A stretch of DNA of 64,000 nt from CAZMOK01 sp964567785 (GCA_964567785.1 CAZMOK010000003.1:1-64000), one strand, 5' to 3'. Shown: positions 9,142-17,626, counted from the first letter of the stretch. Numbers and translations: made by a program. The notes: generated by a model from the sequence alone, not told the origin.

Positions 9142-10065
9142 GTGAAAGGAAAGGATCTGGAAATAAAACAACGGGAAAGTTTCAGGGAGGGCATCCTGAG
9201 GCTGCTCGACGAACTTCATGATGAGTCGGCGAAATATGCCATTGCCCGCTCGAGGCAACATATTTCCGTTCATGAGCTGAGGAAGAACATCAAGAAGATC
9301 AGGGGGATATTGCGCCTTTTAAGGCATGAGATTGGCAGGGATAAATACCATGAACTTAATGATACCTACCGGGAGATTGCACAAAAGGTTGCCGTGCTCC
9401 GCGACGATACCTCCCAGATAGAGCTCCTTGAGAGCATGCAGAAGAAGGTTGACGACGGAAAAATAAAAAGGGCAATTTCAAAGGCAATCCGCCAGGTTGA
9501 AGAGAAGCGCAAGGAAGAGTTCAGCGAATTCTATGAAAGGAACAGGCACTATTCGGTATGTTATGATATACTGGCTGTTAAGGAAGCAGTGAGGGAACTG
9601 GATTTCGCTGGTGACCCGGATTATTATATCCTCAAAAGTCTCAAGCGAATACACAAACGGGCCAGGAGTGCATGGGAGATATCCGGTTTCCTGAAGACTG
9701 ACGAGATCTATCATTACTGGAGAAAGCAGGTTAAATACCTGATGTACCAGTTGACGATCCTGAACCTGGCCTGGCCCGGATATTTCAAGGCCTATATCAG
9801 CGAGCTAAACAAGCTGTCAGGCCTGCTTGGCGATCTGCACGACCTGAACCTGTTCAATGAGCATATCAACGAGGAAAAGCTCATTGTACTGAAACCCCAT
9901 CAGAAAAAATCCCTCTTAAAGTACATCTACAGAAAAAGGTCCACCCTGAAGAAAAGGATAGAACGGGTTGGGGAAACACTTTTCAGCGAAAGCAGCGAAG
10001 CCTTCAGCATGAGGATCTATGATATCTGGATCAGTTCTACGGAAAAGATTAATGATCCCGGATAA
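9142..10065 (+). CDS. CHAD-domain protein
   Basis: 307 aa from a GTG start. CHAD (conserved histidine alpha-helical domain) proteins bind inorganic polyphosphate on a basic helical surface. Seen here: VHELRKNIKKIRGILRLL near residues 45-62, with the conserved His and basic helix; a second histidine-rich turn, GFLKTDEIYHYWRKQVKYLMYQL; then LSGLLGDLHDLNLF. The protein is almost entirely helical and rich in Arg/Lys, with no signal peptide and no attached CYTH triphosphatase domain. A standalone CHAD gene near no polyphosphate kinase gives little functional context. Family call is good; the physiological role is uncertain. Confidence 0.85.
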   Translation: MKGKDLEIKQRESFREGILRLLDELHDESAKYAIARSRQHISVHELRKNIKKIRGILRLLRHEIGRDKYHELNDTYREIAQKVAVLRDDTSQIELLESMQKKVDDGKIKRAISKAIRQVEEKRKEEFSEFYERNRHYSVCYDILAVKEAVRELDFAGDPDYYILKSLKRIHKRARSAWEISGFLKTDEIYHYWRKQVKYLMYQLTILNLAWPGYFKAYISELNKLSGLLGDLHDLNLFNEHINEEKLIVLKPHQKKSLLKYIYRKRSTLKKRIERVGETLFSESSEAFSMRIYDIWISSTEKINDPG

Positions 10066-10114
10066 GATTTCAACTCACCTTTTTGATCCTCCTCTTTCGT
10101 CAGAGCAAGGAGAG

Positions 10115-10149
10115 GAAAATCGAAAATCAAAAATCGACAATCGAAAATC
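10115..10149. repeat. Heptanucleotide array GAAAATC
   Basis: Five 7-bp units (GAAAATC, GAAAATC, AAAAATC, GACAATC, GAAAATC) between the convergent CHAD gene and the 10152 gene, ending 2 bp from that gene's stop codon. The same family reappears at 13632-13645. Confidence 0.92.
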
Positions 10150-10151
10150 CA

Positions 10152-10871
10152 TCAGGGCGCAAGCCTCAGCTCCCCGCCATTTTTTATCACCACATTTCCC
10201 CCGGGGTAAACCTGGAATGCCTCAGGTGTAGTGTCTTCCACAATGAACAGGCCCGATATCTCCACATCCCCGAATATCTTTGCCGTGGCGCCGGGCACAT
10301 GTCTGATCTGGGCTCCCTGTTCTATTTTGAGGTCACGGCATTGAAAGTCTCCGGTATCATTTCCCACAGTAAGTGTTCCGGAAAAGTTTACAGGATAGTT
10401 AGATGCACCGGCAGGGATCAGGGCCCTCAGCCCGTCATCAGGGACTATGCCATCTTGCCAGTTTTTGGGTTCGATCCAATTGGTGCTGACTACACCAGTC
10501 CATTCATGATAATATAAATGATCAATCGAACTGAAACCATCAGACGCTCCACCTTTGCTTATTGATCCGGAGAAGTTATAAAATGAACTGCTGTAACCAT
10601 CAGATATGCTGCCCTTGCTTATTGACCCGGAGTTGTTATAAAATGAAATAACAAAACCATCACCTGATCCAGACTGGAAAATAGAGGTGGGATCATCAAT
10701 AAGTGCATGGGCAAATCCATCGGAGGCCCCACCTTTTGATACATTGTTTGACAGATCGATCAATTGAGTATGGAAGCCATCGCCTACACCACCATAAAAT
10801 CGCTCGGCAGGTTGACTTATAGCTATAAAACCAATTATACTTAGGAGTATTGAAATAGCTGTACGTAGCAT
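10152..10871 (-). CDS. Secreted protein with GxxDGF repeats
   Basis: 239 aa. The signal peptide is in about residues 1-20 (LSIIGFIAISQPA). Residues ~25-125 contain five or six copies of a motif like GGASDGF, spaced by about 20-24 residues and often followed by S-I-S-K-G (GVGDGFHTQ, GASDGFAHA, GSGDGFVIS, GSISDGYSS, GASDGFSSI). The rest starts WTGVVSTNWIEPKNWQDGIVPDD, resembling the opening of secreted Bacteroidota beta-helix/adhesion modules (cut off: WTGVVSTNWIEPKNW), then repeated valine/glycine strands. No T9SS tail. It lies 11 bp downstream of the SUMF1-like gene on the same strand, probably co-transcribed. Function unknown; surface role inferred. Confidence 0.6.
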   Translation of the reverse strand: MLRTAISILLSIIGFIAISQPAERFYGGVGDGFHTQLIDLSNNVSKGGASDGFAHALIDDPTSIFQSGSGDGFVISFYNNSGSISKGSISDGYSSSFYNFSGSISKGGASDGFSSIDHLYYHEWTGVVSTNWIEPKNWQDGIVPDDGLRALIPAGASNYPVNFSGTLTVGNDTGDFQCRDLKIEQGAQIRHVPGATAKIFGDVEISGLFIVEDTTPEAFQVYPGGNVVIKNGGELRLAP

Positions 10872-10882
10872 AAATATTTGGT

Positions 10883-12328
10883 TTATCGGCCCAGCCTGAA
10901 AGAATCCAGTGAGCTCCTGTTGACTCCTCCTGATCCGGCACCTGTATTATGTTCAATGATAGGGTCGTTACCTCCTTTCCTTACGAAACCTGCACTTGTT
11001 GAAGGCCAATCAGGATTGTTGCTTTCACCTGCCGGTGAGAGTTCTCCATCGCCCGGAACACCTGTGTAGCTTAGTCCAAATGCAGTGCTTTCCGCACTGA
11101 TATAGAAATTATCAGTATATGCCGATAGATCAAGATGGCCGTAGTATCCGGCGCCTGATGTAATCCGGTCAGAAGTAGGGGTAGCTGTAAGGCCAACCCT
11201 GCAAGCTGCAAGTATAATTAATCCCGGACTTCCTACCTGGGTATGACTTTCATCAGGCTGTCCCGGATTTGTTAAATTTGTGCCGAAAGCTACGGTTGTG
11301 CCTGCAGTACCCCATGATCGTTCATCTTGAACAGGCGGAAGCGGCCCACGACACATTTTCTCATGCTCCAACATTGTAAGCGGCCTGAGTGCTGCCCAAT
11401 CACAGTAAGCGAGATAATCAGTATTGATCACGTAATTCATTACAATGTTCTGGCCATCATCAATCTCATTAGGATTACCGTTATTGTTCAGGTCACAGAA
11501 AAAGGTAAAAGGATAACCAGCAGTACTTGTTATGTCAGCTTTAATACTGTTTCTGCCAATTGGCGTACCCGACTCTGACATTACATAATGATTTGCTGTT
11601 GTAAGTGCATTTAGATCAGAATCTGTTCGGGCATTCTGTTGCTGGAAGGTCAATGTATTTAGAAATTCGACATATTGTTCTGCAGTAATAGGGTACTTCA
11701 TTGCATAGAACTGGTCATAACCATTTGGATAAGTAGCTGGTATATCCGTTGCATAACCCACTATCGCCACTGCTCTCCAATCACTGCTGGTAGTTCCATA
11801 CGTTAAAGCACCGCTTGTATTGACATAGAAAGCTTCATCTACGTCATCCCCCCTGTGAAAGTGTTCTTCAGAACCGGAAACGCTGCCGCCAAGGTAATAG
11901 GGCCCTTCAGGTACATTAACCATCTCTATACCAAATACCTTGAAGTCGGGAAAAGGTCCAAGGGAGGGTTCGGTAACTTGTATGTCAATTGTGTTCGGGC
12001 CAATAGTTCCCGTTCCTGCCTGGGTACGGTAAATAAAAACACCCTTGGAATCGCTGACAGCATCAACAGTAAAGGGGAGTTGTGTGGCACCGTAAGGCTG
12101 AATATCTGCATGGAGCCATTGCGGCCCGCCATTGGGTGCATATTTAACAAATACCCAGGCTGCATCGTAATAGTCTCCAGATGCATCGCGCCAGGAATTT
12201 TCCCAGCTTATGTCAAAACTCAGGATATTTGTGCTGTTGTCCCAGCTTGTATTCGTGATTTGCAGGTTATTGCCTACCAATAATAGGGGAAGGATCACCA
12301 TTAAAATTGCAAATGATAAATGTTTCAT
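10883..12328 (-). CDS. Secreted SUMF1 / formylglycine-generating-enzyme-like protein
   Basis: 481 aa, signal peptide in about residues 1-19 (ILPLLLVGNN). The N-terminal ~120 residues form a beta-rich module (ISWENSWRDASGDYYDAAWVF cut: ISWENSWRD, AAWVFVKY). The C-terminal part has SUMF1-family features: FGIEMVNVPEGPYYLGG, YAMKYPITAEQYVEFLN, YCDWAALRPLTMLEHEKMCRG and DSFRLGR. SUMF1-fold proteins include formylglycine-generating enzyme, but most Bacteroidota members are non-catalytic surface proteins; I cannot confirm the copper-binding Cys pair here. First gene of a two-gene unit with the GxxDGF-repeat protein. Function unproven. Confidence 0.7.
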   Translation of the reverse strand: MKHLSFAILMVILPLLLVGNNLQITNTSWDNSTNILSFDISWENSWRDASGDYYDAAWVFVKYAPNGGPQWLHADIQPYGATQLPFTVDAVSDSKGVFIYRTQAGTGTIGPNTIDIQVTEPSLGPFPDFKVFGIEMVNVPEGPYYLGGSVSGSEEHFHRGDDVDEAFYVNTSGALTYGTTSSDWRAVAIVGYATDIPATYPNGYDQFYAMKYPITAEQYVEFLNTLTFQQQNARTDSDLNALTTANHYVMSESGTPIGRNSIKADITSTAGYPFTFFCDLNNNGNPNEIDDGQNIVMNYVINTDYLAYCDWAALRPLTMLEHEKMCRGPLPPVQDERSWGTAGTTVAFGTNLTNPGQPDESHTQVGSPGLIILAACRVGLTATPTSDRITSGAGYYGHLDLSAYTDNFYISAESTAFGLSYTGVPGDGELSPAGESNNPDWPSTSAGFVRKGGNDPIIEHNTGAGSGGVNRSSLDSFRLGR

Positions 12329-12442
12329 GATATGAAGGCTTTTGGACTAATAAACTAGCAAACCACAAAAAAAAATAATTGTTCGAAGAGGAGTTGTTAA
12401 CGATTTGTTAAAGTAAACCTTTCAGGATATATCCCAGAAACT

Positions 12443-12477
12443 GAACATTAAACAATTAACACTAAACACTAATCATT
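12443..12477. repeat. Degenerate 7-bp array, unit (T)AAACAC(T), at the mscS 3' end
   Basis: GAACATT, AAACAATT, AACACT, AAACACT, AATCATT: mainly 7-bp period with 8- and 6-bp variants. It overlaps the last codons and stop (12469-12471) of the MscS gene. The TAAACAC family recurs in long form at 17655-17831. Confidence 0.75.
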
Positions 12478-13533
12478 CTTAAGGTGAATAGTCTGAGTGG
12501 GAAATGCAAATTCGATGCCTGCTTTGTTGAAACGCTCAAAGATCTGGTGGTTCACCTTTTCCGTAAAATCCATATAGGCCCAGTAATCGGGTGGATGATA
12601 CCAGTAAAGCATGATCAGGTTCAGTGAGTCGGCATTAAATTCACTGAAATAGACCCTCGGTGGAAGTTCAGGGTCCATACCTTCGTGATCCTTAAGGATG
12701 TCTTCAAGGATCGCTTTGGCCTCCTTCACTTTTTCGGGAGGGGTGTCGTAGGTGATGGTGATGTTTGCCAGCCTCCTTATGAAAGGCCTTTTACCGATAT
12801 TGTGTATTGTCTTATTGGCAAGCTCTCCGTTTGGAACACTAACCAGGTGCCCTTCCAGTGTCCGGATCCTTGTTGAACGAAGGTCCACTGATTCAACCGG
12901 GCCGTCATGCCCGTCGATGACGATCCTGTCGCCGATATCAAAAGGCTTGTCTCCCACAAGCACTACAGAACCAAAGAAGTGCCTTAATGTATCCTGTGCT
13001 GCCAGTGCAACAGCCAGTCCGCCAATACCAAGGCCTGCCACAATGGAAGTGATGGGTTTGTCGCTGAGTATCTGGATGATCTGGATCAAAACAAGGATGA
13101 TGAGGACTGCACGGAGGCTTTTCCTGATCACCGGAATGAACATCTTGTTCATCTGGTGGTCTGATTTTTCCATCCTGACACTGAACCAAGCTATCGGGAC
13201 CTCAATTAAATGATACAAAATAAAACCTATGGCTATGGCTACTAATATATCCCCTGATGTAGAAAGGGTACTGTAAAGTTCCTGGTTTTCCCTGAGAAAT
13301 TGTATGCCTGCCAGATATCCTGCAGTTAACAGTACAAAGGTCATTGAGCGGGAAACTGCAGCCATCGCAGCTGCGGCAACCGGTTTATCCTGTAATGCTT
13401 TCTTGTTGGCAAGTCTCTTCAGGATGGACCTGACAATTCTCCCTAGAATAATGGCTACCAGTATGGTACCGAAGAAAAACACGACATTCCATAACTGGAT
13501 GTCAAATATTACTATATCCTTGACCTTTTCCAT
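12469..13533 (-). CDS. MscS-family mechanosensitive channel
   Basis: 354 aa small-conductance mechanosensitive channel. Several hydrophobic segments lie in the first ~170 residues (VVFFFGTILVAIILG, SMTFVLLTAGYLAG, ILVAIAIGFILYHLI, AVLIILVLIQIIQIL). The pore-lining TM3-like helix follows (IVAGLGIGGLAVALAAQDTL), then the beta domain GSVVLVGDKPFDIGDRIVI, SVDLRSTRIRTLEG and VPNGELANKTIHNIG. It releases ions and solutes on membrane tension, protecting from osmotic downshift. Monocistronic. Its stop codon lies within a heptanucleotide array. Confidence 0.92.
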   Translation of the reverse strand: MEKVKDIVIFDIQLWNVVFFFGTILVAIILGRIVRSILKRLANKKALQDKPVAAAAMAAVSRSMTFVLLTAGYLAGIQFLRENQELYSTLSTSGDILVAIAIGFILYHLIEVPIAWFSVRMEKSDHQMNKMFIPVIRKSLRAVLIILVLIQIIQILSDKPITSIVAGLGIGGLAVALAAQDTLRHFFGSVVLVGDKPFDIGDRIVIDGHDGPVESVDLRSTRIRTLEGHLVSVPNGELANKTIHNIGKRPFIRRLANITITYDTPPEKVKEAKAILEDILKDHEGMDPELPPRVYFSEFNADSLNLIMLYWYHPPDYWAYMDFTEKVNHQIFERFNKAGIEFAFPTQTIHLKND

Positions 13534-13571
13534 AAATCATAAATCTTTTATGGTGTAAAAATAGGAAAATA

Positions 13572-13645
13572 GCTGATAGTAATTAGCTGTTGGCTGATGG
13601 CTGATGGCTGCGTTTATTGAAATAAGAATTCGAAAATCGACAATC
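13572..13645. repeat. Two 7-bp arrays: GCTGATG and GAAAATC
   Basis: 13572-13613: GCTGATA, GTAATTA, GCTGTTG, GCTGATG, GCTGATG, GCTGCGT. 13632-13645: GAAAATC, GACAATC. The first family recurs at 17627-17647 and the second at 10115-10149. Located between the mscS start and the trmO stop. Confidence 0.88.
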
Positions 13646-13647
13646 GC

Positions 13648-14079
13648 TCAATCATTTAGCCATCCTTCATTGGCTTGAGGAAAACAATCAAGGTCCTTAA
13701 CGTAGGGTTTAATATCGATGAGGGGTGTGTTATCCAGGGCATCCAGGGGTGATGTATAGACCAGGTTGCCGTCGGTCTTCTTCAACTCAACCGTGTTCAT
13801 CCCTATTTTATTCTTCCGGTAGGGGCTCCTGCTGGCAAATACTCCAACCTCTTTGTCACCGCTGAATTTGGGCGGATGGGCCGTCAGGTGGTGCTTTTTG
13901 GTTCGGTCGAGGTAGAAGAGCACGATAATGTGGCTGAACCTGTCAAGGTCTTTCAGCCCTTCAGCATATTCCGGGAAGACCTCAAGGAAAAACTCCCCGT
14001 CATCGCTATTGTCGGGCCTGAATGGCGCCATTTCTTTATAAGGGCTGTGTATGGTTCCGATAGGGGAAAAAGAGATCAT
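13648..14079 (-). CDS. trmO: TrmO-type tRNA methyltransferase (TsaA/VirR family)
   Basis: 143 aa. TrmO uses S-adenosylmethionine to methylate t6A37 of certain tRNAs to m6t6A. Family features: start PIGTIHSPYKEMAPFRP, FPEYAEGLKDLDRFSHIIVLFYLDR, GVFASRSPYRKNKIGMNTVEL and SPLDALDNTPLIDIKPYV. Typical members have RPNPIG where this one has SPYRKNKIG. Its start overlaps the hypB stop by 4 bp, so it is translated with the hydrogenase/urease nickel chaperone gene. Whether that pairing means a link to metal maturation or is only operon packing is not known. Confidence 0.85.
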   Translation of the reverse strand: MISFSPIGTIHSPYKEMAPFRPDNSDDGEFFLEVFPEYAEGLKDLDRFSHIIVLFYLDRTKKHHLTAHPPKFSGDKEVGVFASRSPYRKNKIGMNTVELKKTDGNLVYTSPLDALDNTPLIDIKPYVKDLDCFPQANEGWLND

Positions 14080-14858
14080 CTATTTACAGAAACCCATTCC
14101 ACAAACTTCTCAAGTCCTTCACCCGTCTTTGCCGATACTTCGATGAAATCCAGGTGATGGTTTACCCTGAGGGCATATTCCCTGGCCTTTTCCATATCAA
14201 AATCAACATAGGGGAGGAGGTCTGTCTTGTTTATGATGCACAATTGGGAGGTCTGAAACATGGTAGGGTATTTGATCGGTTTGTCTTCACCCTCGGTAGT
14301 GCTCATGATCACTACCCTTTTCGATTCCCCGAGGTCGAACATCGAAGGACAAACCAGGTTGCCTACATTTTCGATCAGCAGCAGTGAATTATCGGCCACT
14401 TCGAGTTTCTTCACGGCCGAGTTGATCATCTGCGCATCCAGGTGGCATCCGCTGCCGGTGTTGACCTGTACAACGGGAGCTCCTGCTTCTTCAATTCTTT
14501 TTGCGTCGTTAAAAGTTTGCTGGTCACCCTCAATTACAAAAACCTGCTTATCTTTTGATAGTGTTTTTATGGTTTTTTCAAGAAGTGTTGTCTTACCTGA
14601 TCCCGGTGAACTTACCAGGTTGATGGCCATGATGCCCTTCGCTTCGAAATATCCCCTGTTCCTTTCGGCAAGCAGGTTGTTCTTTTGCAGGATATCCTGC
14701 TCCATCTTTATTTCGGTCCCATGGTGATCATGGTGATGATGGTCATGACCGTGTTCATGGTCGTGATCATGATCATGATTATGATCGTGTTGGTGTTCTT
14801 CTCCCGGCTTCAGGATACTCACACCGCCTTCTTCTCCGCATCCGCAAGTTCCGCACAT
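14076..14858 (-). CDS. hypB: Hydrogenase nickel incorporation protein HypB
   Basis: 260 aa from the ATG giving MCGTCGCGEEGG; an upstream in-frame start would only add 16 residues before this motif. A SIMIBI GTPase that delivers nickel with HypA into the [NiFe] large subunit. Seen: the N-terminal CxxCGC metal site, a His/Asp-rich nickel-storage stretch of about 30 residues (~22-50), P-loop SSPGSGKTTLLEKT, IEGDQQT, TGSGCHLDAQM, ENVGNLVCP and NKTDLL. The Ni-binding Cys-His at the nucleotide-dependent site (GCHLD) is intact. A TAATTTTG -7 element lies at 14882-14889. Operon with trmO. Confidence 0.96.
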   Translation of the reverse strand: MCGTCGCGEEGGVSILKPGEEHQHDHNHDHDHDHEHGHDHHHHDHHGTEIKMEQDILQKNNLLAERNRGYFEAKGIMAINLVSSPGSGKTTLLEKTIKTLSKDKQVFVIEGDQQTFNDAKRIEEAGAPVVQVNTGSGCHLDAQMINSAVKKLEVADNSLLLIENVGNLVCPSMFDLGESKRVVIMSTTEGEDKPIKYPTMFQTSQLCIINKTDLLPYVDFDMEKAREYALRVNHHLDFIEVSAKTGEGLEKFVEWVSVNR

Positions 14859-14881
14859 AGTTATAATTGTTTTTATCGGTA

Positions 14882-14889
14882 CAAAATTA
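14882..14889 (-). promoter_or_regulatory. Putative -7 element of hypB-trmO
   Basis: Minus-strand TAATTTTG (TAnnTTTG type) 24 bp upstream of the HypB ATG at 14858. It supports that downstream start over the longer in-frame alternative beginning at 14906. Confidence 0.55.
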
Positions 14890-14969
14890 ACAAAATAGTT
14901 CCGCATTAAAGCAATTTATGTAAGGAGCCTGGCTTGGTTTCGGGATTGGAATTTAGTAACTTTATAAAA

Positions 14970-15122
14970 ATGACAGATTTAAGTCTTATACACGGCCTTG
15001 ATGCCCTTGCCTTAAGATATGAAGTGGGGAAGTCGGAGATGGGGAAGTTATTGAGAATTTATTTGAAAGCAGATCTTGAAGAGCCAAAAGCAAACAGCTA
15101 TGAAAAAAAGATTCGAAGTTGA
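14970..15122 (+). CDS. Possible small protein before the zinc-ribbon gene
   Basis: 50 aa from ATG 14970 (MTDLSLIHGLDALALRYEVG...), preceded by TAACTTTA, a near-match to the TAnnTTTG element, about 10 bp upstream. It overlaps the first 23 bp of the zinc-ribbon gene in another frame, which would allow translational coupling. No homologue recognised. It may instead be untranslated leader. Confidence 0.3.
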   Translation: MTDLSLIHGLDALALRYEVGKSEMGKLLRIYLKADLEEPKANSYEKKIRS

Positions 15123-15510
15123 AGTAAGCTGTCCTCATTGCGGTCACACGCTAATGGATAAGAATTATTTCATAAACAACTCGCAGGCCATATATCTTGT
15201 GATCAAAACACAAAATGGCGGGAAAGGCGAATTATGGCTAAGCTCTATTTATGGTGATCATAATTACACCGCTAATATTCCGATACAAGATGAAAGTATT
15301 GTTAGGTTTTACTGTCCGCATTGCAGAAAGAACCTGAGACGGCGAAAGGTGGAATGCGACCATTGCTTTGCCCCCATTATTTCATTCAGTTGCTCAATAG
15401 GAGGGAGGGTTAGCATATGCTCACGTCAGGGGTGTAAAAACCATTACATAGTGATGGAAGATCCTGATGCCCTGGTAAAAAAGTTTTTCACAGATCATGG
15501 GTTTAAGTAA
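15100..15510 (+). CDS. Zinc-ribbon protein of unknown function in the hyp region
   Basis: 136 aa from ATG 15100 (MKKRFEVEV). At least three Cys-x2-Cys knuckles are seen: CPHCGH (~residues 11-16), YCPHCRKN (~75) and CDHCFAP (~88). A further C-x8-C-x4-C group follows (CSIGGRVSICSRQGCKNH). This layout suggests two zinc ribbons around a beta-rich middle. No signal peptide or membrane segment. It is the only plus-strand gene between hypB and hypE and is convergent with hypE (10 bp apart). A role in hydrogenase maturation or its regulation is possible from position only; no known hyp/hox accessory was recognised. Confidence 0.6.
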   Translation: MKKRFEVEVSCPHCGHTLMDKNYFINNSQAIYLVIKTQNGGKGELWLSSIYGDHNYTANIPIQDESIVRFYCPHCRKNLRRRKVECDHCFAPIISFSCSIGGRVSICSRQGCKNHYIVMEDPDALVKKFFTDHGFK

Positions 15511-15520
15511 TCCCAGTGTA

Positions 15521-16540
15521 TCAACAGATCCTGGGAAGCTGCTCACCAGCCAGCATATCGATGATCCTCCTGCCTCCCACCTGGGTCGACAGCCAGCATT
15601 TACCAGGGTGTTCCGAAAATACCTCACCTATGGTGCGGCTATTTATTCCAAGTTCATGATCCCTGAGTGCAGTAAGGACTCTCTTTTCATCTTCTGCTGC
15701 TACCACCAGGACAACTTTGCCTTCATTGGCCACATACAACGGATCAAACCCAAGGAGTTCGCAAAACCCGCGAACGCTTTCCCTTACTGGTACCTTTTCC
15801 TCATCTATCATAACTCCGAAAGGCTTTCCTGAAACCATTTCGGTAATTACCGTTGCAAGCCCGCCCCGTGTGGCATCACGCATAAACCTTATGTTTTCTG
15901 ACGCTTCAATGGCCTTCTTTACAAGACCGTTGAGGGAAGCACAATCAGAAACCAGATCACTTTCGATGTTCAGCTCTTTCCGTGCAGCCATTATCGCCAT
16001 TCCGTGATCGCCCAGGTAGCCGTTTACTATGATCTTATCACCTGGCTTTATTCCACTTCCTGAGCTGATTCCGGTATACTTGTCCGGAAGCTTGCCTATG
16101 CCTGTCGTGTTGATGAAGATCTTGTCACAATGCCCCTTGTTCACTACTTTAGTATCACCTGTCACTATTTGTACTCCAGCATTCCGGGCTTCTTCAGCCA
16201 TCGACTTTACGATCTTCTCAAGATCATCCATTGGAAAACCTTCTTCTATGATAAAACCTGCACTCAGGTAAAGGGGATCGGCCCCTGATACAGCCAGGTC
16301 ATTGACGGTACCGCACACGGCAAGTTTACCGATATCCCCTCCGGGGAAAAAAACAGGATCGACCACAAATGAATCGGTAGTAAACGAAAGGTTCCCATCT
16401 ACCGGGCTTAGCACTGCAGAGTCGGTTTGCTCATCTAGTACGGGATTTCGGAAATATTTAACGAACAGGCTTTCTATCAGCTCATGTGATAATTTCCCGC
16501 CGCTGCCATGGCCAAGTAATATATTCTTTCCTTTCATCAT
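15521..16540 (-). CDS. hypE: Hydrogenase maturation protein HypE
   Basis: 339 aa from the ATG giving MMKGKNILLGHGSGGK. HypE receives a carbamoyl group from HypF on its C-terminal cysteine and dehydrates it, using ATP, to the cyanide ligand of the Fe(CN)2CO centre. Seen: GHGSGGKLSHELI, TDSAVL, FTTDSFVVDP, VNDLAVSGADP, GDTKVV, DATRGGLATVITEM and the invariant C-terminal PRIC ending with the acceptor Cys. It follows hypD by 5 bp in a hypF-C-D-E order on the minus strand. Fully intact. Confidence 0.97.
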   Translation of the reverse strand: MMKGKNILLGHGSGGKLSHELIESLFVKYFRNPVLDEQTDSAVLSPVDGNLSFTTDSFVVDPVFFPGGDIGKLAVCGTVNDLAVSGADPLYLSAGFIIEEGFPMDDLEKIVKSMAEEARNAGVQIVTGDTKVVNKGHCDKIFINTTGIGKLPDKYTGISSGSGIKPGDKIIVNGYLGDHGMAIMAARKELNIESDLVSDCASLNGLVKKAIEASENIRFMRDATRGGLATVITEMVSGKPFGVMIDEEKVPVRESVRGFCELLGFDPLYVANEGKVVLVVAAEDEKRVLTALRDHELGINSRTIGEVFSEHPGKCWLSTQVGGRRIIDMLAGEQLPRIC

Positions 16541-16545
16541 AGTTT

Positions 16546-17625
16546 TTACCTGTTGTACCTGTAGAATGCATGGCAGGCCCCTTCGTTCGATACCATGCAG
16601 GCGCCGACGGGGTTTGAGGGGTCGCAAACGCTGGCAAAAAGCCTGCAGTCTTTCGGTGTTTTCAAGCCTTTCAGCACCTCACCGCAAATACAGCCTTTTT
16701 CTTCAAGGGTCGGCTCAACTTCAATGGTTATTTGTTTTTCAGCATCAAAAGAGGTGTACTTTTCCCTGATGCCCATTCCGCTGTTCTTTAAAACACCAAG
16801 TCCTCGCCACCAGTCGTCCCTCAGTTCAAATACCTCATCCAGCATGGCTTTTGCCTTTAAATTGCCTTCATTCCTTACCGCTCTCTTGTATTGTATTTCT
16901 ACTGCAGGCCTGCTCATTTCAATCTGTCTCACAAGCATATAGACTGATTGCAGGAGGTCGACCGGCTCAAAACCTGAAATCACGCACCCCAGCCCAAACT
17001 TTTCCGGTATGCTGTTATACATTTCCGTGCCCGTGATCGTGCTTACATGACCCGGTGCGATGTAGCCGTCTATTTTAACCCCTTCGTCTATCAAAGCTTC
17101 CATAGCCGGCGGCATCACTTTGTGTGCGCTGTATACGTAAAAGTTTTCAAGCTCCTCTTTTCCGGCGTTCAGTATTCCGGCTGCTGTGGCCGGAGAAGTG
17201 GTTTCAAAGCCTATGCCGAGAAAAACAACTTTTTTTGCAGGATTGTCCCTGGCTACAGAAAGGGCATCAAGGATGGAGTATACGATCCTGATGTCGGCGC
17301 CGCGGGCTTTCTCAATATCGAGCGACGAAGTGGAACCCGGCACTCTTATAAGATCACCGTAAGTGGTGATTATTACGTCTCTGATCCGGGAGTATGCCAC
17401 AGCCCTGTCGATGTAGTTCCTGCCAGTAACACACACAGGACAGCCGGGGCCTGAAATGAGTCTGACGTTATCCGGCAGGAGGGAGGGGATACCGAATTTC
17501 TGTATGGCCATGGTATGCCCTCCGCAAACCTCCATAAAGGCAACCTCTTTCTTCGAGGTTTTCTTTATCAGTTCGGCCAGCGTCCTCACCTTTTCCTTGT
17601 CCCGGTATTCATCAATGTATCTCAT
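16546..17625 (-). CDS. hypD: Hydrogenase maturation protein HypD
   Basis: 359 aa from ATG (MRYIDEYRDKEKV). An iron-sulfur scaffold that, with HypC, carries and assembles Fe(CN)2CO. Seen: FMEVCGGHTMAI, GPGCPVCVTGR, GFETTSPATA, GHVSTITGTE, and the C-terminal cysteines for the [4Fe-4S] cluster (GCICGEVLKGLKTPKDC..CDPSNPVGACMVSNEGAC, shown in parts: GCICGEVL, PVGACMVSNEGAC). The start was set after the heptanucleotide array that directly precedes it (17627-17689). It is separated from hypC by that array and the third gap. Confidence 0.97.
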   Translation of the reverse strand: MRYIDEYRDKEKVRTLAELIKKTSKKEVAFMEVCGGHTMAIQKFGIPSLLPDNVRLISGPGCPVCVTGRNYIDRAVAYSRIRDVIITTYGDLIRVPGSTSSLDIEKARGADIRIVYSILDALSVARDNPAKKVVFLGIGFETTSPATAAGILNAGKEELENFYVYSAHKVMPPAMEALIDEGVKIDGYIAPGHVSTITGTEMYNSIPEKFGLGCVISGFEPVDLLQSVYMLVRQIEMSRPAVEIQYKRAVRNEGNLKAKAMLDEVFELRDDWWRGLGVLKNSGMGIREKYTSFDAEKQITIEVEPTLEEKGCICGEVLKGLKTPKDCRLFASVCDPSNPVGACMVSNEGACHAFYRYNR

Positions 17626-17626
17626 G

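Noticed and set aside
10083..10517. Plus-strand open frame over the GAAAATC array and the GxxDGF gene
   Set aside because: Shadow of the minus-strand secreted-protein gene, which has a signal peptide and repeats.
12394..12411. Possible Rex operator before the SUMF1-like gene
   Set aside because: TTGTTAA-CGAT-TTGTTAA is a direct, not inverted, repeat.
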